Source: Enemella evansiae (GTDB taxonomy: Bacteria > Pseudomonadota > Alphaproteobacteria > Rhodobacterales > Rhodobacteraceae). From it: a DNA stretch of 64,000 nt. The DNA is taken from the NCBI GenBank assembly GCA_017255395.1, contig JAFKDC010000001.1, positions 248,001 through 312,000 of the forward strand, written 5' to 3'. The notes beneath the pieces were generated by a model. It did not search any database and was not told the origin of the DNA. It worked only from the letters and a program-made list of their open reading frames with translations. The position numbers and the translations under genes were made by a program. Shown in pieces: positions 1-7,845 of this stretch (position 1 is the first letter of the stretch; every line of letters begins with the position of its first letter).

Positions 1-2
1 CT

Positions 3-1022
3 GGCGGGGAATACGCCCGCGCCAGGGCGGCGGGAGTGCCGGGTGAGCGGATCGTGTTTTCCGGTGTCGGCAAGACCGAGAGAGAAATCCGCGACGCCCT
101 GGACGGCGGCATCCGCCAGTTCAACGTCGAGAGCGAGCCGGAGATGCGGACGATTTCGCGCATCGCCACGGCGCTGGGGGTCGAGGCGCCCATCGCGCTG
201 CGGGTGAACCCGGACGTGGATGCCAAGACCCACGCCAAGATCGCCACCGGCAAGTCCGAGAACAAGTTCGGCATTCCCATCGCCAAGGCGCGGGCCGCCT
301 ATGCCGAGGCGGCCTCGCTGCCCGGGCTCAAGGTGGTGGGGATCGACGTGCACATCGGCTCGCAACTGACCCAGCTGGAGCCCTTCGAGCAGGCCTATCG
401 CAAGGTCGCCGAGCTGACCGAGGCGCTGCGCGCCGATGGCCACGAGATCACGCGGCTGGATCTGGGCGGCGGGTTGGGCATTCCCTATACGCGGTCCAAC
501 GAGGCGCCGCCGCTGCCCACGGATTACGGCGCCATGGTGCAGCGCACCGTCGGCCACCTGGGCTGCGAGATCGAGATCGAGCCGGGGCGGCTGATCGTCG
601 GCAACGCGGGTATTCTGGTGTCCCGCACGATCTACGTGAAAGAGGGCGAGGGGCGCAATTTCCTGATCCTAGACGCGGCGATGAACGACCTGCTGCGGCC
701 CGCCATGTACGAGGCGCATCACGACATCGTGCCGGTGATCGAGGCGGCGCCGGGTGTCGAGATGGCGCCCTTCGACGTGGTCGGCCCGGTCTGCGAAAGC
801 GGCGACACCTTTGCGAAGGGCCGCGACCTGCCGCCGGTAAGTGCCGGGGATCTCGTGGCGTTCCGCTCTGCCGGGGCCTATGGCGCGGTCATGGCGAGCG
901 AGTACAACTCGCGTCCGCTGGTGCCCGAGGTGCTGGTTCGAGCCGATCAATTCTCGGTCATTCGCGCCCGGCCAACCTTTGACGAGATGATAAACCGCGA
1001 TACGATCCCTGCATGGCTGTAG
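3..1022 (+). CDS. lysA: Diaminopimelate decarboxylase, 5'-truncated by window edge
   Basis: This PLP enzyme decarboxylates meso-diaminopimelate to L-lysine, the last step of lysine synthesis. The reading frame is open from base 3, giving 339 visible residues. LysA is usually about 420 residues, so roughly 80 are missing, including the PLP-lysine region. Visible family motifs are SGVGKTEREI near the start, HIGSQ, the glycine-rich LDLGGGLGIPY loop, EPGRLIVGNAG, the CESGDTFAKGRDLP active-site segment with its cysteine, and GAYGAVMASEYNSRP near the C-terminus. The GTG at 36 is only an internal valine codon. The next gene starts 39 bases after the stop in the same direction, so co-transcription is possible. 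Confidence 0.96.
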   Translation, partial: GGEYARARAAGVPGERIVFSGVGKTEREIRDALDGGIRQFNVESEPEMRTISRIATALGVEAPIALRVNPDVDAKTHAKIATGKSENKFGIPIAKARAAYAEAASLPGLKVVGIDVHIGSQLTQLEPFEQAYRKVAELTEALRADGHEITRLDLGGGLGIPYTRSNEAPPLPTDYGAMVQRTVGHLGCEIEIEPGRLIVGNAGILVSRTIYVKEGEGRNFLILDAAMNDLLRPAMYEAHHDIVPVIEAAPGVEMAPFDVVGPVCESGDTFAKGRDLPPVSAGDLVAFRSAGAYGAVMASEYNSRPLVPEVLVRADQFSVIRARPTFDEMINRDTIPAWL

Positions 1023-1061
1023 GGTATCCTCCTTGCAGGCAATCAGCTTGCGAGGAGCGAC

Positions 1062-3641
1062 ATGGCCCCTGATCGCGCCAAGACCGACCGTCAGACGACC
1101 GCACAGGGAATTTTCCGAACGATCCGCTGGCCGCTGGCGCTGACGCGCACCGGCATGGTGGCGGAGCGCGGAACCCGGGCCTTCTGGCCGCTTTGGTCCG
1201 TGGCATTCGTGGCGCTGGGTCTTTTGATGCTGGGGCTTCAGGACGAGGTTGCGGTTGAATGGGTCTGGGCCGTCGGTGCGGTGCTGCTGGCCGCGGCGGG
1301 CTGGGCGTTGTGGCGCGGGATGGCCATGTTCCGCTGGCCTGCACGGTCAGAGGCGCTGTCGCGGCTGGACCGGACCATGCGCGGGAACCCGATTCAGGCG
1401 GCTCTGGATACGCAGGCCATCGGCGCGGGTGACCCGGCCTCGCTGGCGGTCTGGCACGCGCATCAGTCCCGCATGCGCGACCGCCTGAAAGAGGCGCGCG
1501 CGGTCGAACCGGACATGCGCGTGGCGTCGAGCGATCCCTACGCGTTGCGCTATCTGGCTCTGCTGGTGCTGTCGGTGGCGATCCTCTTCGGGTCGCTGAT
1601 GCGGGTGCAGTCCGTGACCTCGATGGGCGCGGGCGGGCCGGATCTGGCGCAGGGGCCGGCATGGGAAGGCTGGATGCAGCCGCCGCCCTACACGCGCCTG
1701 CCGACGGTCTACCTGAACGACATCACCGGGGACCTTTCCGTGCCGGAGGGCGCCGAAATCACCCTGCGCATGTACGGCGAAGTGGGCGCCCTGTCGGTGA
1801 CAGAGGATGTGTCGGGCCGTGACCTGAGTGAGGCCGATGCGCAGGCTACGGCGCAGGATTTCGAGGTGCTGCAGTCCGGGCAGGTGGCGGTCGACGGCCC
1901 CGGCGGGCGGGTCTGGCAGATTGCCATGGTGCCGGACGATGCGCCCTCGGTGCGGCGCGACGGCGAGATCGAAACCAGCTACGAGGGCGAGGCGCAGATC
2001 CCCTTCGCCACCACGGACGACCATGGTGTCGTCGCGGGCGTGGCGCGGATCGCACTGGATCTGGAAGCCGTCGACCGCCGCTATGGCCGTGCCATCGACC
2101 CCGAGGAGCGCCCGGTGATCGAGGTGCCCCTGCCGATGCCGGTGGCGGGCGACCGGTCAGAGTTCACCGAGACCCTCGTCGCGAATTTCTCGGAGCACGC
2201 ATGGGCGAACCTGCCGGTGCGGCTGGAACTGGACGTCGAGGACGGGCGCGGCCAGCGCGGCCTGTCCGAACCGGAATACCTGAAGCTGCCCGGGCGGCGC
2301 TTCTTCGACCCGGTCGCGGCGGCGGTGATCGAGCAGCGGCAGGCGCTGTTGTGGAACCGCCTGAATGCCGAGGAGATCGCCGTGACCCTGCGGGCGGTGC
2401 TGAACCGGCCTGATGAACTGTTTCGCAAGGACATGATGGCGCTGCGGACGCGGCTGCTGATGGAGCGGATTGAGACGCTGGCGCCCTACGGCTTTACCGA
2501 TGCACAGCAGGACGAGATCGCGCAGGCGCTCTGGGACCTCGCGCTCGAGATGGAAGAGGGCGACCTGGAAGACGCGCGCCAGCGGATGCAGCGTGCGCAG
2601 GAGCGGTTGGAAGAGGCGATGAAGAACGGCGCCTCGGAGCAGGAGATCGCCGAGCTGATGCAGGAGCTGCGCGAGGCGACACGCGACTACATGCGCCAGC
2701 TGGCGCAGGAGCAGCAGCGCCAGCAGGAACAGAACCCCGAGATGCAGCAGGGCGGCAACCCGCAGGACATGGTGGAGATGTCGCAGGACGACATCCAGCG
2801 CATGATGGACCGCATTCAGGAGCTGATGGAAGAGGGCCGCATGGCCGAGGCCGCCGAGGCCATGCGCCAGCTTCAGGAGATGCTGGAGAACATGCAGATC
2901 ACCCAAGGCCAGGGCCAGGGCGGGCAGTCGCCGGGCGAGCAGGCGATGGAAGGCCTCTCCGAGACGCTGCGCGACCAGCAGGAGCTGTCCGACGAGGCGT
3001 TCCGCGACCTGAACCAGGGCCAGCAGGGCGGGCGTCCGCCCGGTCAGCAACCGGGGCAAGAGCCCGGCCAGCAACCCGGTCAGGGGCAGGGCCGGGACCG
3101 CGCCGAGGGGCAGCAGGGTCAGGGCGGCGACGGGTCTCTTGAGGATGGGCTTGCCCAGCGTCAGCAGGCGCTGCGGGACGAGCTGAACCGCCAGCGCCGG
3201 AACCTGCCGGGGCAGGGCAGCGAAGCCGGAGAACGCGCCGGACAGGCGCTGGAACGCGCCGAGGGGGCCATGGACGGGGCCGAGCGGGCGCTGCGCGATG
3301 GCGATCTGGCCGAGGCCATCGACCGCCAGAGCCAGGCGATGGAGGCGCTGCGCGAGGGCATCCGCAGTCTGGGCGAGGCCATGGCCGAGCAGCAGCAGGA
3401 GCAGCAGGGGGGTGGGCAGCAGGGCTTTGCCGAGGGCGGGGACCCGCGCGAACAGCGCGACCCGCTGGGCCGCGATTCCGGCAACTCGGGGCGGGTCGGC
3501 ACCGACGAAGGGCTGTTGCAGGGCGAGGACGTCTATCGCCGGGCCGAGGAACTGCTGGGCGAATTGCGCCGCCGGTCGGGTGATGCCGACCGGTCGCAGG
3601 AGGAACGCGATTACCTGGAAAGGCTGCTGGACCGGTTCTGA
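1062..3641 (+). CDS. TIGR02302/DUF4175 family membrane protein
   Basis: This 859-residue protein is of the TIGR02302 (DUF4175) type common in Rhodobacterales and Rhizobiales; its biochemical role is unknown. It has three hydrophobic segments in the first 180 residues (about 41-59, 67-86 and 161-180). A beta-rich, probably periplasmic part follows to about residue 440. From about 455 to 780 comes a long Glu/Gln/Met/Arg-rich, coiled-coil-prone and low-complexity region with runs such as PGQQPGQEPGQQPGQ. The ATG at 1062 is preceded by GAGGAGCG at good spacing. The gene follows lysA by 39 bases. A minus-strand open frame opposite the repeat-rich part is a composition shadow. I am confident of the family but not of any function. 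Confidence 0.88.
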   Translation: MAPDRAKTDRQTTAQGIFRTIRWPLALTRTGMVAERGTRAFWPLWSVAFVALGLLMLGLQDEVAVEWVWAVGAVLLAAAGWALWRGMAMFRWPARSEALSRLDRTMRGNPIQAALDTQAIGAGDPASLAVWHAHQSRMRDRLKEARAVEPDMRVASSDPYALRYLALLVLSVAILFGSLMRVQSVTSMGAGGPDLAQGPAWEGWMQPPPYTRLPTVYLNDITGDLSVPEGAEITLRMYGEVGALSVTEDVSGRDLSEADAQATAQDFEVLQSGQVAVDGPGGRVWQIAMVPDDAPSVRRDGEIETSYEGEAQIPFATTDDHGVVAGVARIALDLEAVDRRYGRAIDPEERPVIEVPLPMPVAGDRSEFTETLVANFSEHAWANLPVRLELDVEDGRGQRGLSEPEYLKLPGRRFFDPVAAAVIEQRQALLWNRLNAEEIAVTLRAVLNRPDELFRKDMMALRTRLLMERIETLAPYGFTDAQQDEIAQALWDLALEMEEGDLEDARQRMQRAQERLEEAMKNGASEQEIAELMQELREATRDYMRQLAQEQQRQQEQNPEMQQGGNPQDMVEMSQDDIQRMMDRIQELMEEGRMAEAAEAMRQLQEMLENMQITQGQGQGGQSPGEQAMEGLSETLRDQQELSDEAFRDLNQGQQGGRPPGQQPGQEPGQQPGQGQGRDRAEGQQGQGGDGSLEDGLAQRQQALRDELNRQRRNLPGQGSEAGERAGQALERAEGAMDGAERALRDGDLAEAIDRQSQAMEALREGIRSLGEAMAEQQQEQQGGGQQGFAEGGDPREQRDPLGRDSGNSGRVGTDEGLLQGEDVYRRAEELLGELRRRSGDADRSQEERDYLERLLDRF

Positions 3642-3762
3642 GACGCGCCCGCAACGTCGGGCCACCGCGCGGTGCCTTTGCGGGATCTCAATGTTCCCCT
3701 CCCTACCGTCCTCTACCCTATGGTGAGTCGGTAAAGGGGTCGTGCACGCTCGACGCCCCGGC

Positions 3763-3831
3763 AGAGAGGGCTCTGCCCCCGCGCCTGCGGCGCCCCCACG
3801 AGGGTCTTTGGAAAACAAAAGAAGAGGGGGC
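3763..3831 (-). repeat. Dispersed intergenic repeat, copy A
   Basis: On the plus strand this reads GGGCTCTGCCCCC, then a GC-rich CGCCTGCGGCG hairpin block, then GTCTTTGGAAAACAAAAGAAG. It is nearly the reverse complement of the copy at 33231-33288, sharing the hairpin, the CCTGCGGC loop and the AAGAAG end. It lies in the 295-base gap between the DUF4175 gene and the convergent NYN gene. I see no gene in that gap. The repeat may act as a bidirectional terminator, which is an inference. Confidence 0.7.
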
Positions 3832-3936
3832 GACGCGGCCTTCGGCTGGACGCGGGTTGCTGCGGGGGGTGGTCGCAGCGCAGTTGGTTCGAAGGCCCGG
3901 CAGGATCTTCGTGTCGCGGCCGGGCGGCGGGAGGCC

Positions 3937-4644
3937 TCAGTCCACGCGCCGCACCAGAAGCTGGTTGCCGGAGGAGGATTTGCGGGTCTCGAAGACCTTC
4001 AACTCGCCCACGAGGTCGGAGAGCTTGCGCTTGCCGTAGGTGCGCGTGTCGAAATCCGGGTTTGCCGCCGTGATCACCTGGCCGATGTCGCCCAGACGAT
4101 ACCAGTCGTCATCCTGTTCGATTGCATCCATCGCCTTGAAGATGAGGTCGCGCACCTCGGTCAGGTCGCTCTTTTTCTTCGGCTTTGCCTCGGTCCCCTT
4201 TTCGGGTGCGCTGTCGAGGTTTTCCAGAAAAATGAACCGTTTGCAGGCCTTGCGGAAGGCGTCCGGGGTCTTTTGCATGCCCATGCCGAAGACATCGAGG
4301 CCCTGCTCGCGGATGCGGCTGGCCAGCCGGGTGAAGTCGGAATCCGACGAGACCAGAACGAAGCCGTCGAAGCGGTCGCGGTGCATCAGGTCCATCGCGT
4401 CGATCACCAGCGCGATGTCGCTGGCGTTCTTGCCGACCGTATTGGCGGGCGAGTGGTGCGGCACCAGTCCGAATTCCGCCTGCACCTTGTTCCAGCCGGA
4501 CATCTGCTGGCTGGAAAAATCGCCGTAGCAGCGCCGGACCGAGGCCTCGCCCAGCGTCGCGATCTCGTCGAAGATCGCCTTGGTGTAGCGCGGAGAGGTG
4601 TTGTCGGCGTCGATCAGGACCGCCAGAAGCTTGCTGTCTGCCAT
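3937..4644 (-). CDS. NYN-domain (LabA/DUF88-like) protein with C-terminal OST-HTH/LOTUS domain
   Basis: This 235-residue protein is a predicted RNA-acting protein of the LabA/DUF88 class. The NYN (PIN-like nuclease) domain covers about residues 5-145 and keeps the acidic residues expected of an active site: D12 and D14 in LIDADN, D76 in NASDIALV, and D101/D103 in SSDSDF. A charged linker (EKGTEAKPKKKSD) leads to residues 160-235, which match an OST-HTH/LOTUS RNA-binding fold (TEVRDLIFKAMDA, LGDIGQVITAANPDFD, KLSDLVGELKVFE). The gene stands alone and diverges from the DUF3137 gene across 124 bases. The substrate is unknown. The architecture is clear; ribonuclease activity is inferred from the family. 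Confidence 0.88.
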   Translation of the reverse strand: MADSKLLAVLIDADNTSPRYTKAIFDEIATLGEASVRRCYGDFSSQQMSGWNKVQAEFGLVPHHSPANTVGKNASDIALVIDAMDLMHRDRFDGFVLVSSDSDFTRLASRIREQGLDVFGMGMQKTPDAFRKACKRFIFLENLDSAPEKGTEAKPKKKSDLTEVRDLIFKAMDAIEQDDDWYRLGDIGQVITAANPDFDTRTYGKRKLSDLVGELKVFETRKSSSGNQLLVRRVD

Positions 4645-4768
4645 ATGGCCTCCATTGTTGGTGCCTTCCTAACCTGCCGGGGCCGCAGATGCGAGGGCCG
4701 GGTGGGGAATGTCTGGCCTGACAGGGGGGCAGGTCGGCTTTAATCTGGCGCGAACTAACGGAGGGACC

Positions 4769-5776
4769 ATGGCGGAATTCATAGAACGTGCCGAGATCGA
4801 GACGGGCTTTGCAGCGGTTTTCGCCTCTGAGGTGGCGCCGAAGCTGGATGTTCTGGAAGAAGAGCGGCTGGATCGCAATCGTCGCGGCTGGCGGTATTTC
4901 GGGATCGGCGTTGCGGTGGGGCTCGTGTTCGGCGGGTTTCTCGCGCTGTTGATCCCGGACCCTGTCGGGCGCTGGATCGGCGGCGGCTTCGGGCTGTTGT
5001 TCGGGCTGATCGGTGGCTTTGCGGCGCGCGCTCATCAGGGCAGCCAGTGGTCCGGGGCGGTGGCCGAGGCGGTGATGCCCGCGGTCTGCGATTTCCTCGG
5101 GTCGCTGAAATACGACCGTGACGCCTATGCCGGGTTTCCGGTGGGGCGCGTCAGGGAACTGGGCATGGTCGGCCATTTCAACCGCACCTCGGTCGAAGAT
5201 CTGATGGAGGGGATCTACCGCGACACCCGCTTTGCCATGGCGGAGGTCACTCTCAGGCACAAAAGCCGTAAGTCGGGCCGTTCCAAAAGCGGCAGTTCAT
5301 CGTCGACAAAGGAGGTGTTCAAGGGGCTGATGTTCCGGATCGCGCTGCCGCAGCCGGCGCCGACGCGCATCCTTGTGGCGCGCAACTACGGCACCGCGCT
5401 GAACGCGCTGGCGGGGTTCTTTTCCGGCAGCACGGGGCGCGGGATGCCACGGGTCGAAACAGGGCAGGAGGCCTTCGAGAAAGATTTCGAACTGCACGCG
5501 GCAGAGCCCGACAGGGTGCGCGACTACCTGCCGCCCGCCTTTCTCGACAATCTCGTGGCCATCGGCGCGCATGAGTCCGAGAAGGGGGCAAAGGGGATGC
5601 GGGCGGCCTTCGACGGAGAAGATTTCTTTCTGGTCCTCGAACGCCGCCGCCCGTTCATGGAAATGGCCAAGCTGTCGAGGCCGGTCCATGACGTGACCGA
5701 GACCCTGCACGACGTCTTCGACGATCTTTCTGTTGTGCGCCGGATCATCGACCGGCTGCGGGGCGATCCGGCCTGA
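4769..5776 (+). CDS. DUF3137 family membrane protein
   Basis: This 335-residue protein of unknown function resembles DUF3137 proteins: a short cytosolic N-terminus, two adjacent transmembrane helices (about residues 44-62 and 70-84), then a soluble domain with a VFKGLMFRIALPQP-type segment. The start at 4769 is chosen because GGAGGG lies just upstream. An in-frame ATG at 4709 would add 20 residues and has no comparable ribosome binding site. A Ser/Lys-rich loop (KSRKSGRSKSGSSSSTKE) precedes the conserved GLMF motif. It diverges from the NYN gene and has no clear operon partner. DUF3137 is assigned by eye. Confidence 0.75.
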   Translation: MAEFIERAEIETGFAAVFASEVAPKLDVLEEERLDRNRRGWRYFGIGVAVGLVFGGFLALLIPDPVGRWIGGGFGLLFGLIGGFAARAHQGSQWSGAVAEAVMPAVCDFLGSLKYDRDAYAGFPVGRVRELGMVGHFNRTSVEDLMEGIYRDTRFAMAEVTLRHKSRKSGRSKSGSSSSTKEVFKGLMFRIALPQPAPTRILVARNYGTALNALAGFFSGSTGRGMPRVETGQEAFEKDFELHAAEPDRVRDYLPPAFLDNLVAIGAHESEKGAKGMRAAFDGEDFFLVLERRRPFMEMAKLSRPVHDVTETLHDVFDDLSVVRRIIDRLRGDPA

Positions 5777-5869
5777 CTGATGAAGCAGGCGCCGACCCGG
5801 GTGAACGATGCGGGATTGCCAAGTCGCCGGTGCCGCGCTTGTCAGGGGCCGGTGCCGCCGGAACCGGGC

Positions 5870-5905
5870 GGGGAAACGACAAAGGCCGGGGACAATCCCC
5901 GGCCT
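5870..5905 (-). terminator. Intrinsic terminator of the SecD-P1-like gene
   Basis: A perfect 10-bp stem (AGGCCGGGGA, 5883-5892, with TCCCCGGCCT, 5896-5905) and a 3-nt loop stand 25 bases past the stop of the minus-strand gene. Read on the minus strand it is followed by TTTGTCGTTT, a modest U-tract. Confidence 0.75.
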
Positions 5906-5930
5906 CGCGTCGTTCAGGTTTCGGTGCCGA

Positions 5931-6332
5931 TCACATATCGGGCAGCACGGTGCAATCGACCACGCCGTCGGTCAGGCTGGCATAGAGCGGTTCGAAGGTG
6001 TCCATCGAGCCGGTCACCTTCATCGAACCGTCGGTGATCATGTCGCCGACCAGCGGGGTCACCAGCTTGTTGCCGCAGATCGACATGCTCATCTGGGCGC
6101 CCGGGTTGGCGGCCACGGTCTCTGTCAGCCACAGCGCGGCATCCGGTGTCAGGTCGACGCCAAGGGTCGGGCCTGCGGGCGTGGCCTCCAGCTCGCTGAG
6201 AATGACCTCCTGGTTCGAAACCTCGCGCGACATCTCGCCGACGTTCAGGGTCAGATAGGGCGCCTGCTGGGCGGCAGCTGCGGTTCCAAGGATCATGGCA
6301 GCGCCGACGATGGCGGTTTTGGTCAGGGTCAT
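5931..6332 (-). CDS. Small periplasmic protein resembling a stand-alone SecDF P1-head domain
   Basis: The 133-residue product begins MTLTKTAIVGAAMILGTAAAAQQ, a signal peptide, so it should be periplasmic. The mature part has a pattern like the first periplasmic domain (P1 head) of SecD: a VDLTPDAALWLTETVAANPG helix, MSISICG-like strands around ICGNKLVTPLVGD, then ITDGSMKVTG. No membrane segments of SecD are present, so this would be the domain alone. The ATG at 6332 has AGAGGA upstream; an in-frame ATG at 6368 would put 12 polar residues before the signal peptide. A terminator follows. The SecD-like fold is inferred from pattern only; the function is unknown. Confidence 0.75.
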   Translation of the reverse strand: MTLTKTAIVGAAMILGTAAAAQQAPYLTLNVGEMSREVSNQEVILSELEATPAGPTLGVDLTPDAALWLTETVAANPGAQMSMSICGNKLVTPLVGDMITDGSMKVTGSMDTFEPLYASLTDGVVDCTVLPDM

Positions 6333-6401
6333 GGGTTCAGTCCTCTTGTCACAGGTTCTGCTCGCCAACGCCTTGACGGGGCTGAAAGTTCATTTGCGTG
6401 A

Positions 6402-6893
6402 TCACAGTTCCTTGAACATCACCAGAGCATCCACGCGGCCCTTGTCCGGATGCCGGAAGGCACCTGGCAGGCGGCCGACGGTCTGGAACCCGGCGCGCTG
6501 CCATATCTCTATGGCGCGCGTGTTGGTGGCCACGACAAAGTTGTACTGCATGGCGGCGAAGCCCTGCCGCCGTGCCTCGTCCAGCGAAGCATCCAGCATC
6601 CTCCGCGCCACGCCGCGCCCGCGGGCGGCCCCGGTCGTGCAGTATCCGGCATTGCAGACGTGGCTGCCGTTGCCGGGCTGGTTGGGCCGCAGGTAGAAGC
6701 AGCCCAGCGGCTCCCCCGCCTCTTCGGCGATCCAGACCCGGGCGGTCTCGGGCCAGAAATAGGCCAGCCCGCCCGCGATCCCGCCTTCGGGGTCGGCGCA
6801 GAAATAGGCGCCGCTTTCCACCGTCGGGCGGATGATCGCCCAGACCAGTGTATCGTCGGCGCCGCGCGCCGCTTCTCTCAGGGTCAGGCTCAT
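6402..6893 (-). CDS. GNAT family N-acetyltransferase
   Basis: The 163-residue protein has the GNAT fold of acetyl-CoA-dependent N-acyltransferases; its substrate is unknown. The acetyl-CoA loop is ARGRGVARRML, followed by DEARRQGFAAMQYNFVV and the family signature ATNTRAIEIWQRAGFQTVGRLPGAF. The start at 6893 has GGAGGG upstream and forms an ATGA overlap with the stop of the ion-channel gene, so the two are probably translationally coupled. The longer in-frame ATG at 6986 lies inside the channel gene and is rejected. The last part (HPDKGRVDALVMFKEL) matches RimI/RimJ-like relatives annotated as acting on small molecules or proteins. Confidence 0.9.
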   Translation of the reverse strand: MSLTLREAARGADDTLVWAIIRPTVESGAYFCADPEGGIAGGLAYFWPETARVWIAEEAGEPLGCFYLRPNQPGNGSHVCNAGYCTTGAARGRGVARRMLDASLDEARRQGFAAMQYNFVVATNTRAIEIWQRAGFQTVGRLPGAFRHPDKGRVDALVMFKEL

Positions 6894-7651
6894 AGCTGGC
6901 CCTCCGTTTCGATGTTCATGACCTTGCCGCAGTGCTTGCAGTGCACCGCGTCGGCATCGTGCAGCACAAGCCCGCAGCGGGTGCAAGGCACGCGCACCTT
7001 GTCGGGCCGGAAGAGCACGGCGACCAGCCGCAGGAACAGGGTGATCCCGAACAGCATCACCACAACCGAGATCATCCGCCCCAGCGTGCCCTGCAGGGTG
7101 ATGTCGCCAAAGCCGGTGGTGGTCAGAGCCGTCACGGTGAAATAGAGCGCATCGGCAAAGTTGCGGATCTGCGGGTTGGTCAGGTGTTGGGTCGCGTAGA
7201 CCAGCCCGGTCACGATGAAGATGAAGACCGACAGGTTCAGGACGGCAAGGATGATGTCCTCGTTGCGCCGGAAGTAGGGAAAATCCTGCCGCAGCCGTTC
7301 CGACAGTTGATAGGTATGCAGCAGGCGCAGTGTCCGCAGCACGCGCATGAAGCCCAGCCCCTCGCCCGCCAGCGGCGCAAGAAAGGACACGATGGCCACC
7401 ATGTCCGCGACAGTGTTCAGCCGGGTCAGCAGCCGCCAGCGGTTGGTCGAGATCCAGACCCGCGCCGCGAAGTCGGTCAGGATGACGATGCCGAATAGCA
7501 CGTCGATGGTTTCGACCACCGGTCCGTGGTTCGAAAAAGAGGTCAGGATCACATAGAGGATCGTGACCACGTCGAAGGCCAGAAGCGCATAGCGGAACCT
7601 GTGCGCCGCGTCGCTGTCTCCGGCATAAAGGCCCCTGATCCGGTTGCGCAT
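6890..7651 (-). CDS. Six-TM potassium-channel-like ion transporter with C-terminal zinc ribbon
   Basis: The 253-residue protein looks like a small voltage-gated-type K+ channel subunit. Hydrophobic segments span about residues 21-40, 48-68, 80-96, 131-153 and 191-213. An S4-like stretch (FMRVLRTLRLL, 101-111) has arginines every third residue. The pore-loop filter is TTTGFGD (177-183). The tail after the last helix carries CTRC...CKHC (Cys 223, 226, 238, 241), a zinc-ribbon-like motif unusual in this family. The ATG at 7651 (MRNRIRGL) follows a CAGGA motif; the 62 residues upstream in frame look non-coding. It overlaps the GNAT gene by 4 bases and diverges from the MscS gene, sharing a 194-base promoter region. 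Confidence 0.87.
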   Translation of the reverse strand: MRNRIRGLYAGDSDAAHRFRYALLAFDVVTILYVILTSFSNHGPVVETIDVLFGIVILTDFAARVWISTNRWRLLTRLNTVADMVAIVSFLAPLAGEGLGFMRVLRTLRLLHTYQLSERLRQDFPYFRRNEDIILAVLNLSVFIFIVTGLVYATQHLTNPQIRNFADALYFTVTALTTTGFGDITLQGTLGRMISVVVMLFGITLFLRLVAVLFRPDKVRVPCTRCGLVLHDADAVHCKHCGKVMNIETEGQL

Positions 7652-7845
7652 CGCGTCATCCTGGTGTCGTTTTGGCTGAAACTGGCAGAAACCGCCCCTG
7701 CCGCCAAGCTTTGGCTGGTATCCGGCGTGTCCCGGGCTATGTCCGCGCTGGACAGCGGGGCGCAGGGCCCCGGGCAGGCCGCATGCTCTCGCAGGCAGAA
7801 CACCGGGGCGCCCCTGCCGGGCAGAACGACAAGACACGTGGTGAC

